Origin: Methanococcoides sp.
GTDB taxonomy: Archaea; Halobacteriota; Methanosarcinia; Methanosarcinales; Methanosarcinaceae
Assembly: GCA_021108185.1 (NCBI GenBank)
Contig: JAIORJ010000169.1
Location: 25,991-89,990, forward strand
DNA: 64,000 nucleotides
Direction of reading: 5' to 3'
The position numbers and the translations under genes are program-made. Numbering within the stretch: the first letter of the stretch is position 1; the number at the start of each line of letters is the position of its first letter. Positions 8,868 to 19,914 of the stretch are shown here, piece after piece. The notes below the pieces were generated by a model. That model ran no database searches, had not been told where the DNA came from, and saw only the letters and a list, made by a program, of their open reading frames with translations.

Positions 8868-9554
8868 TCACCGTCTGATTATCATTGTTCTGAGCCTGTC
8901 GGCTGCATTTTCGGTCTTATCTGCAATGTCTGCAATAGTTCTGACAAGTTCGATAAGATAGAACACTCCGACAGCACCAAGTTCCTTTTCATGGGCATAT
9001 ATGTCTTTGATAAGGTCCTTCTCTATAAGGTCTGTGATATGCTCCATCTCTTCTATCTGTGGAACGAGTGACAGAGCTTCATCGACATCTCGTTTGCTAA
9101 ATGATGTTTCAAGGAGCTCGCTCAACGAATCTACCAGCGTTTCGTATATTTCCACTGTTTTCAATGTCTCTGCACTCAGTTGACAGATCTGGTCCTTTAT
9201 CCCCTCGGGCATGTCGCATTGTCTCAGGGTAAGCATATATGCAGCTTCCTGTGCCACATCGGCGATGGAGTCCTGTGGCTTTAAAAAGTTCAACAGGTCC
9301 TCTGCGTTCACAGGCAGCATTATAGAAGATGAAAGCTGTCCTCTTATCGTCTGTTTGATAATGTCCGCTTCATGCTCGATGTTGTCGATCTCATGGCTCA
9401 GCTCTTCAACAAGTGGCATATTAGTGCAATATGCATTGACCGCCTGATCGAGCTTTCTTACTGTCTCCACACCTTTTGATGCGTGCAGGTAAAGCGGTTT
9501 AAATGGCGATCTTGCAAATACGTTAAGTACCGAACGAATGTATTCCCTTTTCAT
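8868..9554 (-). CDS. DUF47/PhoU-like phosphate transport accessory protein
   Basis: A 228-residue helical protein of the DUF47 (TIGR00153) family, distantly PhoU-like, rich in acidic and leucine helices such as [20 protein letters not shown]. Members are encoded with PiT phosphate transporters and are thought to gate or regulate them. The start is the ATG at 9554, whose ATGA overlaps the TGA stop of the transporter gene, and which follows a GGGGGG ribosome-binding site. An upstream in-frame start at 9626 would only add 24 residues inside the transporter. Confidence 0.9.
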   Translation of the reverse strand: MKREYIRSVLNVFARSPFKPLYLHASKGVETVRKLDQAVNAYCTNMPLVEELSHEIDNIEHEADIIKQTIRGQLSSSIMLPVNAEDLLNFLKPQDSIADVAQEAAYMLTLRQCDMPEGIKDQICQLSAETLKTVEIYETLVDSLSELLETSFSKRDVDEALSLVPQIEEMEHITDLIEKDLIKDIYAHEKELGAVGVFYLIELVRTIADIADKTENAADRLRTMIIRR

Positions 9555-10591
9555 AATCCAACCCCCCTTAATGCTAGGAAAATAAGTGCTGATGTTACTG
9601 CTGCTATTGGCACAGTGATTATCCATGACATGGCTATCTTTCCGATAACACTAAGGTCGACCGCAGCAAGACCGCCTGCAAGTCCGACCCCTATCACAGA
9701 ACCAACAAGGGTATGTGTTGTAGATATAGGCAGTGAACTGTAACTATGAAGGACAACAACGGATGCTGTAGCTAATTCTGCAGAGAATCCCCTTGTAGGT
9801 GTCAGTTCAGTTATCTTTGTACCTATGGTCTCTATAACGCGGTATCCCCATGTAGCAAGTCCGATTACCATTCCGACACCACCGACCATTAAGACCCATA
9901 GGGGTATAGTCAGGTCTGCGAATCCGAGGGCGTTAAGTCCTGCGTAGAGTGGTCCGACAGCGTTTGCCACATCGTTAGAACCATGTGCGAATGCAATAAA
10001 ACATGCAGTACCTATCTGAAGTATCACAAATTTCTTTTCTATATTATATGGATTGTCCGTCTTCTGTAATAACGTCAACCGTATGACCGTGAATATGATG
10101 TATGCGAGGACGGCACCCAATATAGGTGAGACCAACCAGCTGCCCACGATCTTTGTAAGTACTATCCAGTTGATATCGCTATATGCGATAATTCCCTGGT
10201 ATGCGGACACAAGTCCGAAACCAAGTACTGATCCCACAATTGAGTGTGTGGTGGAGACCGGTAGGTTATAAAATGTAGCGAAAGTGATCCAGAAACCGGC
10301 TGCAAGGATCGCTGCCAGCATTCCCACTGCTACAAGGTTCGGATCTAACAGCTTAATACTGTCAATAGGTACGATTCCTTTTGCAATGGTCGATGTGACC
10401 TTCTTACCAAAAAAGACAGCACCAACGAATTCGAAGACACCTGCCACAAGTATTACCTGTTTAATTGAGAGTGCTCCACTCCCTACTGATGTTCCCATTG
10501 CATTAGCAAGATCGTTCGCTCCGATATTCCAAGCCATGTAAAGGCCTGCGATTACCAAAAGAACCACAATTGGATTTAATAGATCTATCAT
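9551..10591 (-). CDS. pit: Inorganic phosphate transporter, PiT family
   Basis: A 346-residue membrane protein with about ten hydrophobic segments. The inverted-repeat signature occurs twice: [16 protein letters not shown] near the N-terminus and [15 protein letters not shown] in the second half. Each is followed by a [10 protein letters not shown] or [10 protein letters not shown] motif. PiT carriers import phosphate, often as metal-phosphate complexes, using a cation gradient. Its stop overlaps the start of the DUF47 partner by four bases, a standard pairing. Confidence 0.95.
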   Translation of the reverse strand: MIDLLNPIVVLLVIAGLYMAWNIGANDLANAMGTSVGSGALSIKQVILVAGVFEFVGAVFFGKKVTSTIAKGIVPIDSIKLLDPNLVAVGMLAAILAAGFWITFATFYNLPVSTTHSIVGSVLGFGLVSAYQGIIAYSDINWIVLTKIVGSWLVSPILGAVLAYIIFTVIRLTLLQKTDNPYNIEKKFVILQIGTACFIAFAHGSNDVANAVGPLYAGLNALGFADLTIPLWVLMVGGVGMVIGLATWGYRVIETIGTKITELTPTRGFSAELATASVVVLHSYSSLPISTTHTLVGSVIGVGLAGGLAAVDLSVIGKIAMSWIITVPIAAVTSALIFLALRGVGL

Positions 10592-10648
10592 ATTTCCTTC
10601 CTTTGATCAAGTATTAAAGCTGATATTGTCACATATGTGATAAATGTA

Positions 10649-11596
10649 TCAATCATTATTTTTTGCCATGGAAATGATCTCTTCACGTGCCTTTTTAACA
10701 TCCCCGTCCTCGGGGTCCAGCTCGATCAGCATATCGTATGTCTTAATGGCATCATTGTAATTATCTTCCTGTACGCAGAGCTCGGCAGCATTTGATAGTA
10801 TTGCTTTTGCTTCCTGTTTGTGCCCAAGCTTGTAAAGCAGTTTACCTCTTGTTCTCCACATGTCGATGTTGGCAACATCGAGCTCAAGGGCATTCTCGAT
10901 CGCTCCGAGTGCTTTCTCGTATGTCTCAGTGTTCCTGCTGACAAGTGCTTTCAACTCCCACATTTCGGCTGCTGCATGGAAACATTCTACTGCTTCCTTT
11001 ACCTGTCCAAGCTTTCTGTGAGCAATACCTGTAAAGAAGATCGGTTCGACAAAGTCTTCTGTCAGTTCCATTGTCTTCTCAAAAGCTGAAATGGCAGCAC
11101 CATATCTTTCAGATTCGAGAAGTAACATTCCCTTACTGTGCCATACATGTGCAATGCTCGGGTCTATCTCTATGGAGCGTTCAAATTCCTCAATACCCTC
11201 TTGCGCCCTTCCCATTTCCGCAAGGATGCCACCTTTCAGGAAATAGCTTTCAGCGTCCTTTGGTGCTATCTCTGTGATATTCGTGAATATCTCCAGTGCT
11301 CCCTCAAGGTCATCCTTGATGGCAAGGATATTACCTTTCAATTTGAGTGCCTCGATATCTTCTCTAAGGTCCAATGCTTCATCGGTGGTTTCAAGGGCAT
11401 CATCATAGAGATGAAGTCCGGTGAGTATCCGCGCTTTGATAAGCAGGGCATGAGTTGGGTCAGGTGCGTGGTTGATCGCCTGTTCCACAACTTCCAGTGC
11501 CTGATCGAGCTGGCTTTCCCTGCACAATGACATTACTTTGTTTATCAGAAAATCTGCCAATTCTTGAGGTGACATATCACTTTTAGGTTCGGACAT
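10649..11596 (-). CDS. Tetratricopeptide repeat protein
   Basis: About 315 residues, made almost wholly of 34-residue TPR units. Repeated patterns such as ALLIKARILTGLHLYDDALE, SYFLKGGILAEMGRAQEGIE and HVWHSKGMLLLESERYGAAI show seven to eight repeats. There is no signal peptide or membrane segment, so it is a cytosolic protein-interaction scaffold of unknown partner. The start MSEPKSD (11596) is preferred over the codon three residues upstream. Neighbouring genes give no hint of function. Confidence 0.85.
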   Translation of the reverse strand: MSEPKSDMSPQELADFLINKVMSLCRESQLDQALEVVEQAINHAPDPTHALLIKARILTGLHLYDDALETTDEALDLREDIEALKLKGNILAIKDDLEGALEIFTNITEIAPKDAESYFLKGGILAEMGRAQEGIEEFERSIEIDPSIAHVWHSKGMLLLESERYGAAISAFEKTMELTEDFVEPIFFTGIAHRKLGQVKEAVECFHAAAEMWELKALVSRNTETYEKALGAIENALELDVANIDMWRTRGKLLYKLGHKQEAKAILSNAAELCVQEDNYNDAIKTYDMLIELDPEDGDVKKAREEIISMAKNND

Positions 11597-11639
11597 AATC
11601 ACCAATTGTGCAATACCATTTTAATGTCTTGCGGCGGAT

Positions 11640-12860
11640 TTAGAAAAAAGAGTCCAGCGTTCTCTGGAAACGAATGTCTGATAGCATCTTGGCCTTTGCC
11701 TTCCATTGATACGAAGGCGTTCTCACTCTCGTTGCCATGTCATCCAGTGCTTCTTCAATGGTCTCGAACGTGCGTGGGGTGGACGACAATGCATTTCTGG
11801 CAGCCTCGCGGACCACCCATACTCCAAGCGGTGCCCAGTATTCAGGTGTTATTTCCCGTATCATGAATACCGATGCCTGCCTTTGTATATTCTCAAGATG
11901 TTCCAGGGCGGCTATACGGGCGGCATAATATCCTCCGGCAAGGTTCGAATATCCCTTTTTACCGTTAATATCCTCCATGTCCTGCCCTATCCATGAAGAA
12001 CCTCCGGACCAGACCGAGCTTTTCATCCATATCTCAAGCAGCTCGTAAGAATATCTGCGGGGTGTCATGAGTATCTCAAAATAGTTCCCGAAACATCCTC
12101 CGCTGAACACGGATATCTCACTGATGAGTGGCAGATCTATCACACGGTCGGTGATATTCTTCCCGACCATATCGTCCGTGGCGGTAATTGCCCAGCGGGT
12201 AGGTACAAGTTTCCGTTCCTGTCCCAACAAGCCTATGGAAAGCAATCTTGTGATATGTTCTGTGGGGATATCCCCTTTAAAGAGTTCACACACAGCATCC
12301 TTTGCAAGGGCATCAGTGTCGTATGCCAGATGGTCCACTTTTTTCGGGACCTTCGGATTCTCTGCAATATCAAAGTCCTTCATGGTGCCGGAAGGGCCCA
12401 TGGGAGTAAGTACGCTGTCGAACTTCAGGTCCTGTTTCAATGGCTTGGTGAACCAGGCTTCTGTATCGATGGGCGACTTTGACAGTGCGAGCTCCTGCGA
12501 CTTTTCCAGGAGTTTATCCGGTCTGTTCGCATTTTTCACATCCATGGTCGTATTTGCCCGGACAAGCTGGCATCTGGCAGATATGATGTCCTGGATATCC
12601 ATGGAAAGCCACTGCTTGGGGTCTTCCAGTGCCATTGCATCCTTAGAATCCACCTGTGGTGGGATCATGGGTCCGGCCTTGACCTGGGGGTAACCATATC
12701 TTCCCACAAAGACCGCTGGTGGGGAAGCTCCAAAAATAGAACCGTCTGAAGATATCGAAGTTGCAGTGTTCTCAGCAGACCTGAACTTCTCAAGAATAGG
12801 ACACCGAGGTCTTCCGCAAAGTCCTTTTCCTTTACATTGGATGCATAGACTTTTGCTCAA
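11640..12860 (-). CDS. nreA: DNA repair protein NreA with PCNA-interacting tail
   Basis: A 406-residue archaeal Nre protein. The N-terminus has a Cys-rich putative zinc motif (Cys6, Cys9, Cys15, Cys20) within SLCIQCKGKGLCGRPRCP. The C-terminus ends QRTLDSFF, a canonical PIP box for binding the PCNA sliding clamp. In haloarchaea NreA acts in repair of mitomycin-type damage with the NreA/NreB pair. The gene overlaps the upstream regulator gene by four bases (ATGA), suggesting one transcript. Confidence 0.9.
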   Translation of the reverse strand: MSKSLCIQCKGKGLCGRPRCPILEKFRSAENTATSISSDGSIFGASPPAVFVGRYGYPQVKAGPMIPPQVDSKDAMALEDPKQWLSMDIQDIISARCQLVRANTTMDVKNANRPDKLLEKSQELALSKSPIDTEAWFTKPLKQDLKFDSVLTPMGPSGTMKDFDIAENPKVPKKVDHLAYDTDALAKDAVCELFKGDIPTEHITRLLSIGLLGQERKLVPTRWAITATDDMVGKNITDRVIDLPLISEISVFSGGCFGNYFEILMTPRRYSYELLEIWMKSSVWSGGSSWIGQDMEDINGKKGYSNLAGGYYAARIAALEHLENIQRQASVFMIREITPEYWAPLGVWVVREAARNALSSTPRTFETIEEALDDMATRVRTPSYQWKAKAKMLSDIRFQRTLDSFF

Positions 12861-13216
12861 TCTTCATCATCTTTACATAATATGCAATATTCTGCTTCCG
12901 GTGCATTTTTGAACAACCAACCCGAACGCTGTACGAACTTGCATACATTGCACATTCCCTCGTTCATGGCCTTTGCAGACATCTCATTGACAAGGTCGGT
13001 AGCAAATTTCCTTATCTCTTCATTGGTCTCTTCTGAAAATCCTACTTCTGCTCCCCTTTTCTCACTCACGTACTGGGAAACGGCAGCTCTGGACAATCCG
13101 AGAATGTCGGCAACCTGTTGCTGTGTGCATCCGTGGTCGAGCATCATGGTACGTGCAAGTCCGGCTCGTATTGCTGGCAAAACTCTCTGAACCATTATCT
13201 CGCAGGTAGGTTTCAT
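12857..13216 (-). CDS. Helix-turn-helix transcriptional regulator with C-terminal CxxC motifs
   Basis: A 119-residue protein from the ATG at 13216. A helix-turn-helix is clear (GCTQQQVADILGLSRAAVSQY). The C-terminal third has CNVC and CILC pairs that could bind a metal or iron-sulfur cluster. Related methanogen proteins are annotated as predicted transcriptional regulators; targets are unknown. It precedes nreA with a four-base overlap and follows a strong terminator. The longer in-frame extension upstream lacks support. Confidence 0.8.
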   Translation of the reverse strand: MKPTCEIMVQRVLPAIRAGLARTMMLDHGCTQQQVADILGLSRAAVSQYVSEKRGAEVGFSEETNEEIRKFATDLVNEMSAKAMNEGMCNVCKFVQRSGWLFKNAPEAEYCILCKDDED

Positions 13217-13303
13217 AATATTATATCCTTCACTCGTCCTATTTGATTTTTTTGGCAGTATTGATGATAAGCAAATCTGCACTCGAACGGACGCTCATAA
13301 TTC

Positions 13304-13351
13304 AAAAAAAGGACATGGCATTCAATACCAGCATTGGTATGGCCATGTTCC
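13304..13351 (-). terminator. Intrinsic-type terminator after aIF1
   Basis: On the minus strand GGAACATGGC (13351-13342) pairs with GCCATGTCC (13319-13311), with an inner CATACC/GGTATT pairing, and is followed directly by seven T residues (13310-13304). It lies between the aIF1 gene and the downstream regulator gene. Confidence 0.75.
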
Positions 13352-13417
13352 GTTCATTATTAGGTTTTTAATACGAACATCAGGTCTGTCTGGCAGTCCT
13401 GTTATTCAAAGTCAATT

Positions 13418-13726
13418 TCAGTCCTTGATCTGCTCGGGAGAGAACCCTTTCTTTACAAGAACGGCTTTCATGCGACTCAGATGGTTGCCCTGCAATTCTA
13501 CGGCACTACCTTTTACAGTTCCGCCACACGCAAACTTTGATTTAAGGTATGTGGACAGTTCGTGGAGGTCGATCTCATTAGCATCGAATCCTTCTACAAC
13601 TGTAACTTCTTTGCCGTATCTTCGTCTATTCACTTTCACTGTAATTCTTTGTTGCTCTTTTGCCACTTCTTCACAGATACATAGCTCTGATGGCAAACCG
13701 CAAACCGGGCACATTTCTGAACTCAT
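13418..13726 (-). CDS. Translation initiation factor aIF1 (SUI1 family)
   Basis: A 102-residue SUI1/eIF1-family protein that binds the 30S subunit near the P site and controls start-codon fidelity. It has the archaeal N-terminal zinc-knuckle ([14 protein letters not shown]) and the SUI1 core ([37 protein letters not shown]). Monocistronic between two unrelated genes, with a strong terminator downstream. Confidence 0.95.
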   Translation of the reverse strand: MSSEMCPVCGLPSELCICEEVAKEQQRITVKVNRRRYGKEVTVVEGFDANEIDLHELSTYLKSKFACGGTVKGSAVELQGNHLSRMKAVLVKKGFSPEQIKD

Positions 13727-13806
13727 CTTCTAGTTTTTCCTCCGCAAATTGATTGCGTTATAACCATAAATTATTATAATGTATGCTATCTATACGTAAT
13801 AAATAG

Positions 13807-14181
13807 ATGTCTGTTATGTATCCCACTATGCTATTAAAATCTAATGGTGATGTTATATCATCTGATATCGAATATGCAAAAAGCATGTTCAAGCAGGCTA
13901 AAGGCCTCATGTTCAGGCGCTCTATCCCTGATAGCTATGCTATGGTCTTTATCTTTTCCTCTCTCAAGAAAATATCTCTCCACATGCTGTTTGTACCATT
14001 TCCTCTGGATGTCCTTTTTCTCAACGAAGATAAAAGGATAGTCAAGATCACTACTCTCAGGTCCTGGATCGGTATTACTGATTCCGGTGAAAAGATCAGG
14101 TACGTCATAGAACTGCCTTCAGGTACCATCGCTTCCAACGACCTCAAGGTTGGGGATGATCTGATGTTCGATGAACCTTGA
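13807..14181 (+). CDS. DUF192 protein
   Basis: A 124-residue DUF192 family protein, a small beta-rich fold of unknown function widespread in archaea and bacteria. The family pattern is present: AKGLMFRRSIPDSYAMVF, HMLFVPFPLDVLFLNED, and a closing VIELPSGTIA turn. Bacterial relatives usually have a lipoprotein or signal peptide; this one does not. No operon partner; purL starts 82 bases downstream on the same strand. Confidence 0.85.
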   Translation: MSVMYPTMLLKSNGDVISSDIEYAKSMFKQAKGLMFRRSIPDSYAMVFIFSSLKKISLHMLFVPFPLDVLFLNEDKRIVKITTLRSWIGITDSGEKIRYVIELPSGTIASNDLKVGDDLMFDEP

Positions 14182-14263
14182 ACTTCTCTCTCGCTGGAAA
14201 TCTTTATCTAATCTATGGTTTATTTAAGCCTAAATCATACTCCTTATATAATGAGGCGCACAA

Positions 14264-16411
14264 ATGTTACCTGAAAATGACCTGAAGATCATAACAGAAG
14301 AGATGGGCAGAGTACCAAACCTTGTTGAACAGGGATGCTTTTTGAATCTTTGGAGCGAACACTGCTCCTACCGTTCCAGTGCTCCCCTGCTAAAAACGTT
14401 TACCACCGTTGGAGATCGTGTTATCATAGGTCCTGGTGACGATGCAGCAATAATCCGCTTCGGAGAAGGCTGGGTACTTGCCATTGGAATGGAAAGCCAC
14501 AACCATCCTTCATATGTCGATCCCTATAACGGATCAGCAACCGGTGTCGGCGGAATTGTGCGTGATATCATTTCCATGGGTGCCCGCCCAATAGCGCTTA
14601 TGGATCCATTGTATTTCGGTCCTCTGGACACTCCCAAGAACCTTTACCTTTTTGAGCATATCATTGAAGGTATCGCAGGTTACGGTAACTGCATTGGTGT
14701 TCCTGTTGTCAGGGGTGAAACCTACTTCGATGAATCATACAGTGGAAATCCTCTGGTGAACGTTGTTTGTGTGGGTCTGGCACGCGAAGAGAACATCGTG
14801 ACCGCATGTGCACAGAAAGCAGGCAATAAGCTCGTCCTCATAGGTTCTACCACAGGCCGTGACGGTCTTGGCGGTGCATCCTTTGCGTCCCGCGACCTTT
14901 CAGAAGAAGCTGAAGCCGAAGACCGCCCCAGTATACAGATTGGCGATCCATTCACCGAAAAACTTGCGATCGAAGCAACACTGGAAGCTATAGGCGCAGG
15001 CTATGTTCTCTCATGCAGGGACCTTGGTGCAGCAGGGCTTGCAGGTGCAAGCTCTGAAATGGCATCAAAGGGTAAACTCGGTATGCGTCTTGATGCTGAC
15101 AAAGTTATCCTCAGGGAAGACGGCATGACCCCTTACGAGATCATGATCGCCGAATCTCAGGAACGCATACTAATGGAAGTCGAACCTGAAAATGTCGATG
15201 CTGTCCTTGCGATCGGAAAGAAGTACGATCTCCATGCAAGCATGATAGGTGAACTTACAGAACGTCTCTATTATACTGTTGAGTTCGAAGGTGAAATGGT
15301 AGCTGACATTCCGGTAATGCTGCTCACCGAAGGTGCGCCAACGTTCGAAAGACCATCCACTGCTCCTCCAGAGCGTGAGGTAGGTGAAAAACCAGACCTT
15401 CCTGCAGACCTGAAGAAGGTCGTTCTCGATATCCTCTCCTCCCACAACATCGCTTCAAAAGAATGGATCTATCGCCAGTATGACCACGAAGTGCAGGTGC
15501 GTACCGTGGAAAAACCCGGCTCAGATGCAGCAGTTCTTCGCATAGGCGATGGAAAGGGACTTGCCATGTCATGCGGATGCAACCCGCGTCACACACTTCT
15601 TGATCCATACGAAGGTGGAAAGGGCACACTCATTGAGAACAGTATGAACCTTGCAGTAAAAGGTGCAGAAGGTATCGCACTTGTGGATTGCCTGAACTTC
15701 GGAAATCCTGAAAGACCTGACATCTACTGGCAGTTCAAACAGGCCATCCTCGGTCTCGGTGACGCTGCAAGAAGCCTGTCCATTCCGGTGGTCGGAGGGA
15801 ACGTCTCCCTTTACAACGAAAGCGGGGAATATGGCACTGCCATCGCACCAACACCGTCCATTGGTCTTATCGGCATCACCGGAGAGCTCGAAACAGTCCC
15901 TCAAAGCTACTTTGCAGGGGAGGGCAACACCATCATCCTCGTGGGCAACACCCTTGATGAAATGGGTGGCTCGGAATATTACAACATGGTCGGGCTAAGG
16001 CTCAACGGTAATGTGCCAAAGGTAACCGATGATTCAGTAAAGGTCGTTGAAAAGCTCATCAATGTGGTGAGGGGTGGAGATGTAGTGTCTGCCCACGACG
16101 TATCTGCCGGTGGTCTTGTTGTGGCCCTCTCCGAGATGTGTGACTCCATGGGTGCAAATATCGATCTGACTGCCGTAGGGGACAACCTGCGTGCGGACGA
16201 TATCCTTTTCTCCGAATCCCATGCAAGAGCAATCCTTGTAACATCCTCTCCGGAACAGGTAAAAGAAATGCTTGTCGATATCCCTCATACTATCATTGGA
16301 ACAGTAGGCGGTAACAACCTGAGTATCAAAGGTGACGGATTCGATATTTCACTCTCCCTTGAGGAGATATCAGATGCAAGGGCATCTCTTACAAAACTGA
16401 TGATGGAATAA
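14264..16411 (+). CDS. purL: Phosphoribosylformylglycinamidine synthase subunit PurL
   Basis: A 715-residue small-type PurL, the ATP-dependent synthase subunit that works with PurQ (glutaminase) and PurS to make FGAM. Conserved features are [56 protein letters not shown] loop, and the second half-domain [12 protein letters not shown]. purC is in the same window but 7 kb away; purQ and purS are not here. GAGGCG precedes the ATG by a normal distance. Confidence 0.97.
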   Translation: MLPENDLKIITEEMGRVPNLVEQGCFLNLWSEHCSYRSSAPLLKTFTTVGDRVIIGPGDDAAIIRFGEGWVLAIGMESHNHPSYVDPYNGSATGVGGIVRDIISMGARPIALMDPLYFGPLDTPKNLYLFEHIIEGIAGYGNCIGVPVVRGETYFDESYSGNPLVNVVCVGLAREENIVTACAQKAGNKLVLIGSTTGRDGLGGASFASRDLSEEAEAEDRPSIQIGDPFTEKLAIEATLEAIGAGYVLSCRDLGAAGLAGASSEMASKGKLGMRLDADKVILREDGMTPYEIMIAESQERILMEVEPENVDAVLAIGKKYDLHASMIGELTERLYYTVEFEGEMVADIPVMLLTEGAPTFERPSTAPPEREVGEKPDLPADLKKVVLDILSSHNIASKEWIYRQYDHEVQVRTVEKPGSDAAVLRIGDGKGLAMSCGCNPRHTLLDPYEGGKGTLIENSMNLAVKGAEGIALVDCLNFGNPERPDIYWQFKQAILGLGDAARSLSIPVVGGNVSLYNESGEYGTAIAPTPSIGLIGITGELETVPQSYFAGEGNTIILVGNTLDEMGGSEYYNMVGLRLNGNVPKVTDDSVKVVEKLINVVRGGDVVSAHDVSAGGLVVALSEMCDSMGANIDLTAVGDNLRADDILFSESHARAILVTSSPEQVKEMLVDIPHTIIGTVGGNNLSIKGDGFDISLSLEEISDARASLTKLMME

Positions 16412-16579
16412 TTTCCATTATCTTCTTTTACCTTTATTCTTTCATTTTTTCAAGTTTGAGTCATCCTATTGCACAGATGCATGTCACATATTGTTGATTC
16501 ATCACATGTTATCTAAATTTTATATGTATATATTTTTATAATTAAATCACTATATGTTTCCCTATATCAGGGGTACATT

Positions 16580-18688
16580 ATGTTTATTCGACAAAAAACA
16601 TTGATTGGTGTAGGGGTCATGCTTATTTTTATGATTTTTGCCATTACTGGAGTTTCTCAACTTCTTGTAGCAGAAAGTTATAGTGAATTGGATGAAGAGC
16701 AGGCATCTAAAGATGCTACCTGGATGGAAGATCTCATTGAGTCTGATATGGATTCATTGGAGTTTCTGAACATTGACTATGCTCAATGGGATGATACTTA
16801 TGAATATATTGTATCTCATGATAAAGAATATCTCGAATCCAATATAATGCCAGAAACGTTTCAGCACAGTCGGCTTGATTTTATCGCTTATGTTGATTCT
16901 TCCGGGGAGATCGTTTATGGCTCATCATATGATAAAATAAATGAAGAGCAAGTACCATTATATGACAGCTTGGTGGAGTTTATTCCGTCTTCAAATTTAA
17001 GCGGACCCGTTTTCATCAATTTGCCGGAAGGTCTGTTTATCATCTCCTCGTCTCCAATATTAACCAGTGCCATGGATGGTCCGTCTCGTGGAATTGTGGT
17101 GATGGGGCGCTTATTCGATCATGATCTAATTGACTCTCTTTCAGAAGGTTCAGGTATTGAAATAGAGCTGCTACCTGCAGATGATCCACAGCTACCTATG
17201 GGTATTTGGAATGAAGGTTCTTCTGACATTTCCATAGAAACTATTGATAAAGATATGGTTGCAGGCTATTATTCAATTCATGATGTTTTCGGTATTCCTG
17301 CAATAGTTGCCAAAACCACAACCCCTCGTTCGATAACAGCACAGGGGGAGGAAACATTATATTATTTTGCCCTCTCACTTTTCTTTGTGGGGTTTGTTTT
17401 TGGATTTATACTGCTCTTGTTCCTGGATCGGGTCGTGCTTAGGCGTATACTCCATCTTTGTGTAGATGTAATATCTATTGGAGGCGATAAGGATTTCTCT
17501 TCCCGTCTGCATATTGGGGGGGATGATGAACTTTTCCGTTTATCTCATTCCATAAACTTGATGTTGGAGAAGCTTGAAGAGATGCACAAAGCTAAGGACA
17601 GTGCAGTCATGAAAGCTATGCCGGTTATGATCGCTCACATGAAGCTTGATGGTACCATCGTACACCGTAATGATCCCCAGAATGGTGATCTGTTCTTCCT
17701 ATCCTCCATGGATTTTAAAAATATCTATGATGTTCTTCCTGAAGATACTGCAAAGCTTATGAGGGGTAAGGTGCAGGATATTGCTAGGTCTAATGAAGTT
17801 GGAGTTGTGGAATACAACTTGCCTGTAGATGGTCGGATAGTCAATCTTGAAGCAAGGGTTCTGGTGTTCGGTGAAGACGATGTGCTTGCGATAATTATGG
17901 ATAATTCCCATCGCAAAGCTGCGGAATCTGCTCTTATTCAGTCAAAACTGGAAGCTGAAGCATCAAGCCGTACAAAATCCGAGTTCATAGCTAACATGAG
18001 TCATGAGCTGAGGACACCTTTGAATTCGATCATTGGTTTTTCGGATGTGATTCACAGTGAAAGTCACGGTCCTTTGAATGAACCTCAGAAGAAATACATA
18101 TCTAATGTTCTTAAAAATGGAAAGCATCTTTCAAATATCATCAACGACATACTATCTGTGTCAAAGATCGAATCTGGTAATGTGGAACTTCATGTTGATG
18201 AATTCTTTGTATCCGATCTTATTAATGAAGTAGAAACAATGATGGCACCTATTGCATTAGAGAAAGATATTGACATGAGCTGTAACATTGATATTGAAAT
18301 GCCTGCCATAAAAGCAGATATGATTAAATTCAAGCAGATCGTTTACAACCTCGTGAGCAATGCCATTAAGTTCTCCGATAAAGGGGGTACAGTGGCAATC
18401 GGAGGAAATATCTCAGAGGACTTCGTGCATATTTCTGTAAAGGACTGTGGCATCGGAATTTCACCAGAGTGTCAGGATAAATTATTCAATCCTTTTTTCC
18501 AGGCGGATGCATCTGTTTCCAGAAAGTATGGAGGTGTCGGCCTTGGCCTTCCTCTTGTCAAGAACTTTACAGAAATGCATGGTGGTTATGTACGGGTGGA
18601 AAGTAAGGAAGGGGAAGGTAGTACCTTTACGGTCTCCTTCCCACTCGAAAGGGAAGTTGATACCTCCCAAATTAATGAGCAGAACTAA
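16580..18688 (+). CDS. CHASE4-type membrane sensor histidine kinase
   Basis: A 702-residue sensor kinase. A transmembrane helix (about 8-30) precedes an extracytoplasmic domain of about 225 residues with CHASE4 features (SLEFLNIDYAQWDDTYEYI). A second transmembrane helix (about 258-283), a HAMP linker and a PAS-like domain follow. The HisKA box SEFIANMSHELRTPLNSI carries the phosphorylated His475. The ATPase domain has NLVSNAIKFSDKGG, KDCGIGIS and GVGLGLPLVKNF. There is no adjacent response regulator, so it is an orphan. The ligand is unknown. Confidence 0.93.
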   Translation: MFIRQKTLIGVGVMLIFMIFAITGVSQLLVAESYSELDEEQASKDATWMEDLIESDMDSLEFLNIDYAQWDDTYEYIVSHDKEYLESNIMPETFQHSRLDFIAYVDSSGEIVYGSSYDKINEEQVPLYDSLVEFIPSSNLSGPVFINLPEGLFIISSSPILTSAMDGPSRGIVVMGRLFDHDLIDSLSEGSGIEIELLPADDPQLPMGIWNEGSSDISIETIDKDMVAGYYSIHDVFGIPAIVAKTTTPRSITAQGEETLYYFALSLFFVGFVFGFILLLFLDRVVLRRILHLCVDVISIGGDKDFSSRLHIGGDDELFRLSHSINLMLEKLEEMHKAKDSAVMKAMPVMIAHMKLDGTIVHRNDPQNGDLFFLSSMDFKNIYDVLPEDTAKLMRGKVQDIARSNEVGVVEYNLPVDGRIVNLEARVLVFGEDDVLAIIMDNSHRKAAESALIQSKLEAEASSRTKSEFIANMSHELRTPLNSIIGFSDVIHSESHGPLNEPQKKYISNVLKNGKHLSNIINDILSVSKIESGNVELHVDEFFVSDLINEVETMMAPIALEKDIDMSCNIDIEMPAIKADMIKFKQIVYNLVSNAIKFSDKGGTVAIGGNISEDFVHISVKDCGIGISPECQDKLFNPFFQADASVSRKYGGVGLGLPLVKNFTEMHGGYVRVESKEGEGSTFTVSFPLEREVDTSQINEQN

Positions 18689-18693
18689 AAAGA

Positions 18694-19872
18694 TCATGCA
18701 AGCATTGTGATCTGCTCAACCCCTTTTATTAAAGAATCGACCTCTTCTTTGGTATTGTACAGGGCAAATGAAGCCCGTACGGTACCTTCGACACCGATCA
18801 GGTCCACTGATGGCATGGCGCAATGGTAACCGCTTCGAACACATATCTTTCGGGTCTCATCAAGGATCATGGCGACATCATGCGGGTTCATGCCCTGCAC
18901 ATTGAAAGGCACGACTCCGGTCCTGTCCTTTGGTCCGTATACCTCCACTCCCTCTATCGCTGCAAGGCGTGTTGCAGTATCTTGTGCCAGCTCTTTCTCA
19001 TGTTTCTCTATGGCTTCTACACCAATGTCCTTCACATACTCCACGGCTCGTCCAAGACCTATGATCCCTGGAATATTGGGGGTGCCGGCTTCGAACTTTG
19101 ATGGGGATGGCTCAAGCTCATAACTTTCAGTGGTCACTCCATGAACGGTTCCGCCACCTACATAAACGGGCTCAAGGATGTCCGGGTCCTTTATGCAAAG
19201 CACGCCAGTTCCCTGTGGTCCGAGTAATCCTTTATGACCTGGGGTAATGAAAAAGTCACACCCGATATCTTTGATATCCACTGGCATATGTCCGGCAGAC
19301 TGTGAACCGTCAACAAGTGTCAATACATCGGATAGGTGTGCTATATGAGTTATCTTCTTGACATCCCTGACAGAACCGAAAACATTTGAAACATGGTTGA
19401 CACTTACCAGTCTTGTTCTGTCCGTAATGGCTTCATCGATATCCTTTGGATCGACACGTCCTTCCCTGTCCGACCCGACGATTGTGACTTCAACACCCTG
19501 TTCTCTTAGCCTCATCCATGGGAGAAGATTTGAATGATGTTCGACAACAGTTGTCACCACATGGTCGCCAGTTTTCCATTTCAGTCCAAGTGATACCATA
19601 TTAATGCTTTCTGTGGCATTTTTGGTGAATACGGTTCCCTCTGACCCGATATTCAGGAATTCGGCAACTGTGTCCCTTGCATCCTCATAGTGGTCAGTGG
19701 TCTGCCGGGCAAGCCTGTGAGCTCCTCTGCCATGATTTGCAGCATATTTGAAAAAATAATCGTTCATGGAGTTGACGGCTTGTACCGGCGTCTGTGTTGT
19801 GGCACCGCTATCAAGGTAGATAACTTCCTCAAGAACGGGGAAATCTTTGCGTACAGAAAGAATATCATACAT
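18694..19872 (-). CDS. sufS: Cysteine desulfurase, SufS/CsdA type
   Basis: A 392-residue PLP enzyme that releases sulfur from cysteine for iron-sulfur cluster or other sulfur transfer. The PLP lysine is Lys214 in the motif PGHKG. The persulfide-forming Cys351 sits in RSGYHCAMP, which is the type II (SufS) context. Other family marks are LDSGATTQTP and TKNATESINMV. Many methanogens get sulfur from sulfide and lack this enzyme, so its presence in this lineage is notable. A 49-codon gene lies 42 bases upstream on the same strand. Confidence 0.93.
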   Translation of the reverse strand: MYDILSVRKDFPVLEEVIYLDSGATTQTPVQAVNSMNDYFFKYAANHGRGAHRLARQTTDHYEDARDTVAEFLNIGSEGTVFTKNATESINMVSLGLKWKTGDHVVTTVVEHHSNLLPWMRLREQGVEVTIVGSDREGRVDPKDIDEAITDRTRLVSVNHVSNVFGSVRDVKKITHIAHLSDVLTLVDGSQSAGHMPVDIKDIGCDFFITPGHKGLLGPQGTGVLCIKDPDILEPVYVGGGTVHGVTTESYELEPSPSKFEAGTPNIPGIIGLGRAVEYVKDIGVEAIEKHEKELAQDTATRLAAIEGVEVYGPKDRTGVVPFNVQGMNPHDVAMILDETRKICVRSGYHCAMPSVDLIGVEGTVRASFALYNTKEEVDSLIKGVEQITMLA

Positions 19873-19914
19873 ATTCGTTTCATACGCAAGATTGCTAAAA
19901 ATAGGTTTTGCAGC